Part shown: positions 1-6,177 of the stretch, one piece after another | Numbering within the stretch: position 1 is the first letter of the stretch | Layout: each line of letters starts with the position of its first letter | Assembly: GCA_002360495.1 (NCBI GenBank) | Contig: DEQO01000001.1 | Coordinates: forward strand, 1-16,861 | Origin: Flavobacteriales bacterium UBA3364 | Lineage (GTDB): Bacteria > Bacteroidota > Bacteroidia > Flavobacteriales_F > PHOS-HE28 | DNA length: 16,861 nucleotides | Reading direction: 5' to 3' | Made by a program: the position numbers and the translations under genes | The notes under the pieces: generated by a model | What the model was told of the DNA's origin: nothing | Seen by the model: only the letters and a program-made list of their open reading frames with translations | The model's database searches: none

Positions 1-1
1 C

Positions 2-178
2 GAGGCGCTCACTGGGGTTGCCGATGGCTCAACCGTATTGATCGGCGGCTTTGGCACGGCGGGCATCCCCAACGAACTCATCGAAGGCCTGATTGAGCAA
101 GGCGCGCGCGAGCTCACGGTGGTCAACAACAACGCGGGCAATGGCGACAGCGGGCTGGCGGAGGTGCTGTCCGAGGTG
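2..178 (+). CDS. CoA-transferase subunit A, internal fragment (5' cut by window edge, 3' end lost at a junction)
   Basis: The frame starting at base 2 carries the type I CoA-transferase alpha-subunit signature: D-G-S-T-V-L-I-G-G-F-G-T-A-G-I-P fits the PROSITE pattern [DN]-[GN]-x2-[LIVMFA]3-GGF-x3-G-x-P. It is followed by NELIEGLIEQGARELTVV and NNNAGNGDSGLA, typical of 3-oxoacid or 3-oxoadipate CoA-transferase subunit A. In this family subunit A works with a catalytic-Glu subunit B to move CoA between acyl acids. Similarity is good up to about base 175 and then stops. The frame stays open to a stop at 488-490, but those codons are antisense to the PstS-like lipoprotein and resemble no CoA-transferase. 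The beginning lies outside the window. The exact substrate (acetoacetate or oxoadipate) cannot be told from this piece. The family call is secure; whether this is a broken gene or an assembly artefact is open. Confidence 0.75.
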
Positions 179-894
179 GATATGGGTAGGATCCTTACCG
201 GTCCACGCAAGGCCCTGCATTGTGGGTCGTCCAAGTCACTGATCGCTGCAAAGGAGATAAAACCGATGGCGCCTGGGTCCTGGGAGACACGTTGCACCAG
301 GTCCTGGGTGCCGGCGGTCCAGGATCCCCGTTCCAGCCGCTCCACCTGGCCATCGAAGAGGGAATCCACCAGTGTCCTGGGAACACTGCTCCCTTGGGTA
401 TCGAACAACACTGTGATCGGAAGCTCCGTTCCCGGCCAAACCGTCAGGGCGCCCTCAAGCATGGCGCGTATGTCCGTCACGGACAGGTGAGCGACAGGGT
501 TGTTCGGCGAAACGAGCACAGCTATGGCATCGGTAGCCACTGATTCGATGTGCGGCGTCAGGTTCCGGGTCCGGAAATAGGTCTGTTGATCCGCTCCGGG
601 CCGGAACGCGCCGAACACACAGCGGACGCTGTCGGCCAGCATGGCCCTGGTCAATTCGGATTCCTGCAAATAGTGGATCGTGACCTGTGCATCGGGGTAG
701 GTACTATTGAAAACCAACTGGTGGTCCTCCAGCATCAATCGGAAAGCCTCATCGGCAAGTACCGTTGCTCGACCGAAGGTGGGAGAATCGTCCACCTGTG
801 GGTCAGGCGGAGCGGACGTACACCCGATCATCGTGAGTGCAGCGAACACAGCGGACCCAAAGGTGCCCGTCAAACGGATCCGTCGTTCGACCAC
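178..894 (-). CDS. PstS-like phosphate-binding lipoprotein, C-terminus missing
   Basis: This solute-binding protein resembles the PstS-family proteins found just downstream of tonB in Bacteroidota. I chose a GTG start at 894 because it gives a lipoprotein signal: MVERRIR, then a hydrophobic stretch, then L-T-M-I-G-C with Cys25 as the lipidation site. TTG at 874, overlapping the upstream stop, and ATG at 831 are alternatives. Landmarks typical of the fold are ADEAFRLML (about 48-56), TDAIAVLVSPNNP (121-133), LSVTDIRAMLEG (137-148), FDTQGSSVPR (164-173) and DPGAIGFISFAAISD (206-220). After GPVRILPI at about residue 238 the frame stays open to base 1, but those codons are antisense to the CoA-transferase. 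The expected last 30-40 residues, usually with a G-x-Y-P-L motif, are absent. It would sit in the periplasm on a lipid anchor. Its ligand is inferred from the family only. Confidence 0.7.
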
Positions 895-1058
895 CAGCGC
901 CGTATCCACAAGCCGGCCCGGAGTGCGCCGTATCCGACAAGCACCCACCCGAGCCCTGACCGGTAGGTGTCGATCACATCCCGCAGGACCGTAGTGAACA
1001 ACAGTGCGCAGCCCAGAACGATGTACATCACGGACATGCACAGGCTGAACCATTTCAT
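870..1058 (-). CDS. small two-helix membrane protein in the tonB operon
   Basis: A 62-residue protein with two predicted membrane helices: about 4-23 (FSLCMSVMYIVLGCALLFTT) and 35-51 (GLGWVLVGYGALRAGLW). The tail is basic, IRRWWSNDGSV. It starts 15 bases after the tonB stop and overlaps the start of the PstS-like lipoprotein by about 25 bases if that gene uses GTG at 894, so it is probably co-translated. Small membrane proteins of this kind are, to my knowledge, common at this position in Bacteroidota exb-tonB operons, but I know of no assigned function. The short length, the tight spacing and the hydrophobic pattern support a real gene rather than a chance frame. Confidence 0.7.
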   Translation of the reverse strand: MKWFSLCMSVMYIVLGCALLFTTVLRDVIDTYRSGLGWVLVGYGALRAGLWIRRWWSNDGSV

Positions 1059-1073
1059 GGGCGCGATGCGACC

Positions 1074-1910
1074 CTAGCGAAGAACGAAGTTCACAGGCAG
1101 GATGTACCGCACTTTAACGGCCTTCCCGTTCATTTTACCGGGGGTCCACTTCGGCATGCCTTTCACCACGCGGGTCGCTTCCTTGTCCAGACCACCACTG
1201 ACACCGCGCTTCAGCACGACCTCCGTGATGGATCCGTCGTTGGAGACCACGAACTCCACAAAGACCCGGCCTTGGATACCTGCATCACTCTCCATACTCG
1301 GGTACTTCACGTTCTTGCCCAAGTACTTGTACAATTCCTCGATCCCACCGGGGAACTCCGGCTGTTCCTGAACGGACGCCAGATCGAACGTGGGCTCCTC
1401 CACGGGCGGTGGCGGTGGGGGTGCCTCGATCTTCTCCCCTTCCTGGGTCGTTGTACCTGCGTTGGTCTCTGCGAGCTCCTCCTGCTGTGGGGGCGGTTCT
1501 TCAACGGGTTCGTCAACGGCCTCCAACTGGGTGAACTGCACGCTCTCGATCTTCACCGGGGGCGGCGGCTCAGGCGGAGGGGGGGGTGGTTCCTCCTTCT
1601 TCTCCTCCTCGATACGGTCCAGATCGACGTCAACGATCTTCACTTCATTCACAACGGCTTCTTCGCCGCTCAATGCGGCCACGATCATGGGAATACTGAC
1701 CGCCAGGCCGAAGAACAGCACAGAACCGACCACGGCCATGATCAGCCGTTTCACGTAATCGCGGCGTAGCACGAACGCGCCATAATCCTGATGGCGGTCC
1801 TCGAAGACCATCGCGTTCCGTGCCACGGCCAGCACGTTGTTCCAGCTCAGGTCCATTGCCATGGCAAGGGACAGTATGAGCAGCAAGCCTATGAAGAGCA
1901 CGTATTCCAT
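1074..1910 (-). CDS. tonB: energy transducer TonB
   Basis: TonB carries proton-motive force from the inner-membrane ExbB/ExbD motor to outer-membrane receptors. I chose ATG at 1910 (278 residues) because it lies 4 bases after the exbD2 stop at 1915 with a GAGGA-like site just before it; the frame itself extends up to 1955. There is an N-terminal hydrophobic stretch (1-20), then FEDRHQDYGAFVLRRDY (36-52), which commonly precedes the main helix in Bacteroidota TonB, then a membrane helix at about 56-80. Two proline-rich stretches, about 108-118 and 164-169, with an acidic linker would span the periplasm. The C-terminal TonB domain (about 174-278) shows EFPGGIEELYKYLGKNVKYP, GIQGRVFVEFVVSNDGSI, GGLDKEATRVV and MPKWTPGKMNGK. 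The C-terminal domain is diagnostic. Only the exact start is uncertain: a later Met at 17 or 19 would remove the first helix. Confidence 0.93.
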   Translation of the reverse strand: MEYVLFIGLLLILSLAMAMDLSWNNVLAVARNAMVFEDRHQDYGAFVLRRDYVKRLIMAVVGSVLFFGLAVSIPMIVAALSGEEAVVNEVKIVDVDLDRIEEEKKEEPPPPPPEPPPPVKIESVQFTQLEAVDEPVEEPPPQQEELAETNAGTTTQEGEKIEAPPPPPPVEEPTFDLASVQEQPEFPGGIEELYKYLGKNVKYPSMESDAGIQGRVFVEFVVSNDGSITEVVLKRGVSGGLDKEATRVVKGMPKWTPGKMNGKAVKVRYILPVNFVLR

Positions 1911-1914
1911 GTCC

Positions 1915-2562
1915 TCAGAGTTTTTGTTTCTCAACTTCCAACAACATCCGCTCACCGGCCTTCAATGAATCCAGAACGCCGTAGGAGCCGATCCCGCTGA
2001 TGTCCATTTCATCGACCATGTCGATCATGTTGCGGTACTTGGCGTCCTCATCCGTCTTGATGATGGCCTTCATGTTGCTCGGGGTGCCCTTTATGGCACT
2101 TCGTTTGGCCTTGTACTCCTGCTCGGTGATCTTACGGTCGTTGAACTCCTTCGCCAAAGCGTTCAGTTCCATCACCGTCTGCTTGTTCCTCTCCACCAGC
2201 AGCTTCTGGACTTGGCTGAAGTCGGTTCGGGCCAGCACGGTCGGCGGTTTGCCGCTGCCATCGTCGGCCGTATGGAACTCCCCGAAATAGTAGAAGATCT
2301 GGTCCTTCTTGGTCAGCAACAGGGTTACGGCGTTGCTCAATTCCGTGGGTGGGGGTTTCGGGTCATTGGGGTCCGGTGGTACCGGGTAGGTCATTTGCAA
2401 TGTACTGGGCTTGTACATCGTGGTGGTCAGGATGAAGAAGGTGAGCAGCAGGAAAGCCAGATCCACCATCGGCGTCATGTCGATGTGCGTGCTGCCTTTC
2501 TTGGCCCGCTTCTTCTCGTGTCGGCCACCGCCTCCACCACCACCTTCGGGTACTTGTGCCAT
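1915..2562 (-). CDS. exbD: biopolymer transporter ExbD (second copy)
   Basis: ExbD/TolR-family protein of 215 residues, a periplasmic-facing part of the TonB motor. The cytoplasmic N-terminus is glycine-rich, then basic (GRHEKKRAKKG). The signature THIDMTPMVDLAFLLLTFF covers about 25-43, with Asp34 as the proton-carrying residue equivalent to Asp25 of E. coli ExbD. A long periplasmic part follows; its C-terminal portion (about 167-193, AIIKTDEDAKYRNMIDMVDEM) matches the usual ExbD end, where a strand is followed by D-x-x-x-x-Y-x-x-x-I/V-D. The middle insert, including a charged segment at about 120-155, makes it much longer than the 141-residue E. coli protein; extended ExbD forms occur in Bacteroidota. 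It lies directly upstream of tonB. The two ExbD copies share the helix but differ elsewhere, so they are probably distinct subunits. Confidence 0.92.
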   Translation of the reverse strand: MAQVPEGGGGGGGRHEKKRAKKGSTHIDMTPMVDLAFLLLTFFILTTTMYKPSTLQMTYPVPPDPNDPKPPPTELSNAVTLLLTKKDQIFYYFGEFHTADDGSGKPPTVLARTDFSQVQKLLVERNKQTVMELNALAKEFNDRKITEQEYKAKRSAIKGTPSNMKAIIKTDEDAKYRNMIDMVDEMDISGIGSYGVLDSLKAGERMLLEVEKQKL

Positions 2563-2638
2563 GGTGTTCGTTCTGTGATCGCCTCCCGGCTCCTAGGTGC
2601 TGTACAACACGTTCGGGGAAAGGTTCGATCGGGTCGTT

Positions 2639-3274
2639 CTACATCCTCGACGATTCGAGGTCGGTGATCATCTTGAACTTACTGATCTGTATACCGGGTG
2701 ATTGGAATATCCGGATCACTTCCGCCACCCGCTTGTAATTGGTGTTCCCATCCGCCTTCAAGGCCACCACGGGATTACCATGCGGGTCCGAGGCATTCCA
2801 GTAGATGTTCCGGGTGGTGGAGATCCAGTCGCGGAGCTGGTTGTTCAGGCTATCCGTTGGGATACCGTTGAATTGCTTGACGAACTCCTTCCTTTCTGCG
2901 CCACTTTCAAGCGCCAGCAGGGCTTGCAGCTGTTGAAGGGGAACGCCCACTGGTCCCACATTGGCGAACTTGACCTTGTCCTCCGCCGTGGGGGTGAAAC
3001 CGACCCGTTGGCCAAGTTCCACCAGCACCGCATCGCGGATCCCTTTGTCGGTCATGTCCCAAAACACCTTGCCGGTGCTGTCTACCACGATGGTCATCAT
3101 ATTGGTCGTGGGGATGGCCGACTCGGACATGGACGATGGTGTGTCCACAGCAACGGCTTCTTCGGGCCTGAACTGCGCAGTGAGCATGAAGAAGGTCACC
3201 AGCAGGAAGGCCAGGTCCACCATGGGCGTCATGTCCAGGGACGGACTGCTCTTCGGCATTTTCAGCTTCGGCAT
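2639..3274 (-). CDS. exbD: biopolymer transporter ExbD (first copy)
   Basis: ExbD/TolR-family protein of 211 residues. A short basic N-terminus (MPKLKMPKSSPSL) is followed at once by the diagnostic DMTPMVDLAFLLVTFFML at 14-31, with Asp20 as the likely proton-carrying residue. The periplasmic part contains MMTIVVDSTGKVFWD (about 59-73) and ends with VVALKADGNTNYKRVAEVIR, the usual ExbD C-terminal strand and helix. Between these sits an extended, predicted helical region (about 83-165) absent from short proteobacterial ExbD. It starts 67 bases after the exbB stop. That gap holds a perfect hairpin (3317-3336), so its level may be set apart from exbB. Tandem unequal exbD genes are normal in Bacteroidota; which copy pairs with which TonB cannot be said. 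Confidence 0.92.
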   Translation of the reverse strand: MPKLKMPKSSPSLDMTPMVDLAFLLVTFFMLTAQFRPEEAVAVDTPSSMSESAIPTTNMMTIVVDSTGKVFWDMTDKGIRDAVLVELGQRVGFTPTAEDKVKFANVGPVGVPLQQLQALLALESGAERKEFVKQFNGIPTDSLNNQLRDWISTTRNIYWNASDPHGNPVVALKADGNTNYKRVAEVIRIFQSPGIQISKFKMITDLESSRM

Positions 3275-3316
3275 GGCGCTAGGTCTTTTTCCAGTGAATG
3301 GCGTTCATTGAAGATG

Positions 3317-3336
3317 GGGCGATGCCTGCATCGCCC
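3317..3336 (-). promoter_or_regulatory. intercistronic hairpin between exbB and exbD
   Basis: A perfect 8-base inverted repeat (GGGCGATG and CATCGCCC) with a 4-base centre CCTG lies 5 bases after the exbB stop in the operon transcript. No run of U follows, so it does not look like a rho-independent terminator. It may be an RNA processing or stabilising element that separates exbB from exbD expression. Role inferred. Confidence 0.5.
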
Positions 3337-3341
3337 TGCCA

Positions 3342-4154
3342 TCATTTGCGGTTGGCGAGGGTCTTGCTAACGCTGAAACCGGCCTCATCGATACCATGTG
3401 TGATGGCATCGATGCGGTTGCTGAAGTAGTTGAAGAAGATGATGGCGATCGTGGAACCGCCGATACCGAAGGCGGTATTGATCAGGGCCTCGGAGATACC
3501 AGTGGAGAGCGCGGTGGCGTCCGGAGTGCCCGAGGTGGCCAATGCCGAGAACGCACGGATCATCCCGAGTACGGTACCGATCAGACCGAGCAGGGTACTG
3601 ATGCTGGCACAGGTGGAGAGGATGACCATGTTCTTGCTGAGCATGGGCAATTCAAGGGCCGTCGCCTCTTCCAACTCCTGCTTCACGGATTGCAGACGGG
3701 TCTCCTTGTCGTGGGTGGCATCGTAGAGCACGGTCTTGTATCGCTCCAGGCCGCTGCGCATGACATTGGCGACCGATCCCTGCTGTGCATCACAGACAGC
3801 CACGGCCTGGTCGACATTGTCGTTGGCCAGATGTTGACGCACATCGACGATGAAGCTATCGATCCGACCCTTGCCTTTCGCACGAGCAAGGGTGATGAAG
3901 CGCTCCACCGCGAAAATGATGACGATCAAGTTCACGCTGATCAGGATGGGCACGATGAAACCACCCTTGTAGATGGTCGCATACAACTTGCCGGGGTTCG
4001 TATCGATCGGATGACCATGCACCGGGTCGTTGTTCTGGAAGTTCGCGGGGTCGCCCAACACGAAGTTGTACACCACGACGCTGATGATCAGCACCAGTGG
4101 AAAGACGATGGCCACGAACAGGGAGTTCATCTTCCCGCTTTTCTCGTTGCTCAT
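3342..4154 (-). CDS. exbB: ExbB-type proton channel (MotA/TolQ/ExbB family)
   Basis: A 270-residue channel subunit of the TonB motor. Hydrophobic segments lie at about 10-33, 64-83, 176-203 and 222-245, one more at the N-terminus than the three of E. coli ExbB. The core family motifs are GLIGTVLGMIRAF (190-202) and SEALINTAFGIGGSTIAI (221-238). Thr194 and Thr227 line up with the channel threonines Thr148 and Thr181 of E. coli ExbB. A cytoplasmic helical region (about 90-170) lies between the second and third segments. It is the first gene of the minus-strand operon, about 90 bases downstream of a likely promoter box at 4250-4257. Although the family also includes TolQ and MotA, the following exbD and tonB genes fix the assignment. 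Confidence 0.92.
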   Translation of the reverse strand: MSNEKSGKMNSLFVAIVFPLVLIISVVVYNFVLGDPANFQNNDPVHGHPIDTNPGKLYATIYKGGFIVPILISVNLIVIIFAVERFITLARAKGKGRIDSFIVDVRQHLANDNVDQAVAVCDAQQGSVANVMRSGLERYKTVLYDATHDKETRLQSVKQELEEATALELPMLSKNMVILSTCASISTLLGLIGTVLGMIRAFSALATSGTPDATALSTGISEALINTAFGIGGSTIAIIFFNYFSNRIDAITHGIDEAGFSVSKTLANRK

Positions 4155-4224
4155 AGGGGTCTGCTTAAAGTGGAGTTACGTTTCGTTGGATAGGCTTTGA
4201 AAGGATGGACCGCGGTAATGTTCC

Positions 4225-4246
4225 ACCCCATAGGTCCCGATGGGGT
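4225..4246 (-). promoter_or_regulatory. hairpin at the 5' end of the exb-tonB transcript
   Basis: A perfect 7-base inverted repeat, ACCCCAT and ATGGGGT, has an 8-base loop. It begins about 4 bases downstream of the -7 box, so it would form at the very 5' end of the transcript, where hairpins often protect mRNA. It could instead be an operator. Role inferred. Confidence 0.4.
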
Positions 4247-4249
4247 TCG

Positions 4250-4257
4250 CAAACATA
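4250..4257 (-). promoter_or_regulatory. Bacteroidota -7 box (TATGTTTG) for the exb-tonB operon
   Basis: TATGTTTG on the minus strand fits the Bacteroidota consensus TAnnTTTG exactly. It lies about 95 bases upstream of the exbB start, placing transcription start near 4245. I see no clear -33 TTTG match. The following CG makes it TAnnTTTGCG, as at the pirin and ileS boxes. Confidence 0.55.
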
Positions 4258-4523
4258 GTAACATCCCGGTTCGGCGGATGTGAAGAGAATGTTGCCGGGA
4301 ACAAGTCGACGGAGTAGCGATGGCCGTTCCGACGCCGTGCATGGGTGAACCTGGAAAAGCAGTGGGGTCAAGCGGTTGGCGAAAGGTCTGGGAGGAACGC
4401 CCCTCCCCCGATCAAGCGTATCCGTTCGAGGATCCGGAACAAGGAACGGGGCTCACGGAGCGGGGAACGGCGGTGGATGCCGTGGCAACCTGGTCTTGGG
4501 ATCGCTAGAATGTGGTTCAATTC

Positions 4524-4546
4524 TCCATGGTTTTATTTTCCATGGT
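4524..4546 (+). repeat. TCCATGGT direct repeats upstream of the pirin promoter box
   Basis: Two identical 8-base copies of TCCATGGT lie at 4524-4531 and 4539-4546, separated by TTTATTT and so 15 bases apart centre to centre. The second ends just before the -7 box. The position suits a regulator-binding site, but chance cannot be excluded for so short a repeat in an AT-rich patch. Confidence 0.4.
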
Positions 4547-4547
4547 A

Positions 4548-4555
4548 TATATTTG
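4548..4555 (+). promoter_or_regulatory. Bacteroidota -7 box (TATATTTG) for the pirin gene
   Basis: TATATTTG matches TAnnTTTG exactly and is followed by CGCCG. Only 7 bases separate it from the chosen ATG at 4563, so a transcript starting 4-7 bases downstream would be leaderless or nearly so. No good -33 TTTG is seen at the usual distance. Confidence 0.55.
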
Positions 4556-4562
4556 CGCCGTG

Positions 4563-5423
4563 ATGGACCGAAAAACCTTTCTCCGCAACACTGTGCTAGG
4601 CAGCACAGCCTTGGCCACCATTGGGAAAGCCGCAAGCGCACCCGGACCGGAAAAGGAGGTTGTCGGGTTCAACCATTTACCCACTGAGAACACACGAGTG
4701 ATGAACAACATGGTATTGCACAAGGCGGCGACCCGCGGGCATGCCGACTTCGGCTGGCTGAACGCGCACCACACCTTCAGCTTCGCGAACTATTACGACC
4801 CAGAGCGTATGCATTTCGGTGTCCTTCGCGTGCTGAACGATGATGTGATCGCGGCTGGCAAAGGCTTCAGCACGCATCCGCACGACAACATGGAGATCAT
4901 CACCATCCCCTTGTCGGGTACCATCGCCCACAAGGACAGCATGGGCAACAGCGGCACCGTTTCCGCCGGTGAGGTGCAGGTGATGAGCGCAGGAACAGGG
5001 ATCCAGCACAGCGAGTTCAATTACAAAGAGGATGCGGAGTTGAACCTGTTGCAGATCTGGTTGTTCCCGAAGAAGCGTCAGGTAACCCCGCGTTACCAGC
5101 AACTCACGCTGGATCCAAAGGACCGCGTCAATGCGTTCCAGCAAGTGCTTTCCCCGAACGCGGATGATGCCGGTGTGTGGATCCACCAGGATGCCTGGTT
5201 CAACATCGGAAAATTCGATGGAGGCAGGTCCACATCCTATGCGATCGAACGACCGGGTAATGGAGTGTACGCTTTCATGATCGAGGGCGAGGCGACCATC
5301 AACGGTCAAGCAGTAGGCCGGCGTGATGGGCTTGGTATATGGGACATCGACAAGCTGGACATCAATGTGGGGGCCATGGGGGCCGAGATCCTTTTGATGG
5401 ACGTGCCGATGCGTATCGGATGA
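4563..5423 (+). CDS. pirin-family protein with an N-terminal export signal
   Basis: Pirins are bicupin metalloproteins; some (E. coli YhhW) have quercetin 2,3-dioxygenase activity, while the role of most is unknown. The metal ligands are all visible: THPHDNMEI gives His105 and His107, and GTGIQHSEF gives His149 and Glu151. The N-terminal cupin spans about 65-170, with LNAHHTFSFANYYDPERMHF typical of the family, and a second cupin follows to 286. I chose ATG at 4563 because it sits just after the promoter box; the frame is open back to 4512. It gives DRKTFLRN followed by a hydrophobic stretch and AASA-PG, resembling a Tat signal with RK in place of RR, or a Sec signal. Most pirins lack any signal, so this one may work outside the cytoplasm. 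It is followed 82 bases later by a yceI-family gene. Confidence 0.9.
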   Translation: MDRKTFLRNTVLGSTALATIGKAASAPGPEKEVVGFNHLPTENTRVMNNMVLHKAATRGHADFGWLNAHHTFSFANYYDPERMHFGVLRVLNDDVIAAGKGFSTHPHDNMEIITIPLSGTIAHKDSMGNSGTVSAGEVQVMSAGTGIQHSEFNYKEDAELNLLQIWLFPKKRQVTPRYQQLTLDPKDRVNAFQQVLSPNADDAGVWIHQDAWFNIGKFDGGRSTSYAIERPGNGVYAFMIEGEATINGQAVGRRDGLGIWDIDKLDINVGAMGAEILLMDVPMRIG

Positions 5424-5480
5424 ACGGGATCACGGGTGCATAGGTGGCACCCATTAAGAAGAACGAGCAACCAACAAGAA

Positions 5481-5494
5481 CCGGGTCGACCCGG
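5481..5494. promoter_or_regulatory. 14-base perfect palindrome before the yceI-family gene
   Basis: CCGGGTCGACCCGG is a perfect palindrome with no loop, ending 11 bases before the ATG at 5506. It could be an operator for a dimeric regulator or, in RNA, a structure near the translation start. No second copy was noticed nearby. Role inferred. Confidence 0.4.
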
Positions 5495-5505
5495 ATGAAC
5501 AAACC

Positions 5506-6057
5506 ATGGAAACAGCTACAGCAGTAAGAACGAAATGGACGATCGATCCGGCCCATAGCGCGATCCAATTCAAAGTGAAGCACCTGATGATCACCACGGT
5601 GACCGGAAGCTTCCAGAAATTCGGTGCGGACATCGAGACCACAGGTGACGACCTGAGCAAGGGCAAGGTGGAGTTCTGGGCCGAGGTCGCCAGCGTAACC
5701 ACCGGCAACGAACAACGCGATGCGCACTTGAAGAGCCCCGAGTTCTTCGATATCGCGAAGCACCCGAAGATCACTTTCGTGGCAAAAGGCACCAAGGAGG
5801 TGGACCATGATGGTAGCTGGGACCTGGTCGGCGACCTCACCATCAACGGCCTCACGAAACCCATCATTCTCGGAGTGGAGTGGGGCGGTGTGATGAAGGA
5901 CCCCTGGGGCAACACGAAAGCGGGCGTCACCATCAGCGGCAAGATCAACCGTAAAGAGTGGCACTTGAACTGGAACGCAGCGCTGGAATCCGGAGGCGTG
6001 CTGTTGAGCGATGATGTGCGCATCAGCTGTGAAGTACAATTGACCAAGCAGGGCTGA
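5506..6057 (+). CDS. YceI-family protein (lipocalin-like, polyisoprenoid-binding fold)
   Basis: A 183-residue YceI-family protein. The family forms a lipocalin-like barrel that binds long amphiphiles such as polyprenols. Visible family features are WTIDPAHSAIQFKVKHLMI (about 11-29), GSFQKFGADIE, the NEQRDAHLKSPEFFDIAKHP motif (66-85) that defines the family, ITFVAKGT, LVGDLTINGLTKPIILGVEW and the late INRKEWHLNWN. Unlike E. coli YceI it has no signal peptide: the N-terminus METATAVRTKW runs directly into the first strand, so it is probably cytoplasmic. It lies 82 bases after the pirin gene with no obvious promoter box between, so the two are likely co-transcribed. A strong terminator follows 13 bases after its stop. 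Biological ligand unknown. Confidence 0.93.
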   Translation: METATAVRTKWTIDPAHSAIQFKVKHLMITTVTGSFQKFGADIETTGDDLSKGKVEFWAEVASVTTGNEQRDAHLKSPEFFDIAKHPKITFVAKGTKEVDHDGSWDLVGDLTINGLTKPIILGVEWGGVMKDPWGNTKAGVTISGKINRKEWHLNWNAALESGGVLLSDDVRISCEVQLTKQG

Positions 6058-6070
6058 CCCCGGTTCTTGC

Positions 6071-6099
6071 AGAAAAGCCCCGCCGAGCGGGGCTTTTCT
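6071..6099 (+). terminator. rho-independent terminator after the yceI-family gene
   Basis: A perfect 13-base stem (6071-6083 paired with 6087-6099) has a CGA loop. The core is GCCCCGC and GCGGGGC, flanked by AAAA on the left and TTTT on the right, then TCTATTTT. It closes the pirin-yceI unit. The A-run on the left arm means it could also work on the other strand. Confidence 0.9.
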
Positions 6100-6177
6100 A
6101 TTTTCAACCTTCGGAAGAAGGCCGACCCAACGCAACCTGTTCCCTTCTTTTCGTCTTACCCGCGAAGCCAGAACATC

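Larger units (their letters stand above)
4155..4562. other. divergent intergenic region between exbB and the pirin gene
   Basis: This 408-base region has no coding frame I can support. Short open frames on either strand here look nothing like proteins. The left part holds the exbB promoter box and leader hairpin; the right end holds the pirin promoter box and the TCCATGGT direct repeats. In the stretch between, about 4260-4500, I see nothing recognisable beyond GC-rich sequence with minor inverted repeats. Confidence 0.6.

Noticed and set aside
191..490. Continuation of the CoA-transferase frame to its stop at 490
   Set aside because: The frame is open, but after about base 175 its codons are antisense to the PstS-like lipoprotein and match no CoA-transferase sequence.
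2585..2625. Imperfect palindrome GTGCTGTACAACAC between the two exbD genes
   Set aside because: One mismatched pair on each side, no loop and no positional support, so I could not separate it from chance.
3396..4193. A 265-codon open frame on the + strand opposite exbB
   Set aside because: It is antisense to a clear ExbB gene, and its His/Asp/Gly-rich translation resembles no protein. Long antisense frames are common opposite GC-rich codon usage.
6067..6177. An upstream TTG start extending paralogue 1 by 37 residues
   Set aside because: The extension would be encoded by the terminator hairpin and would bury the signal peptide, which begins cleanly at the ATG at 6178.
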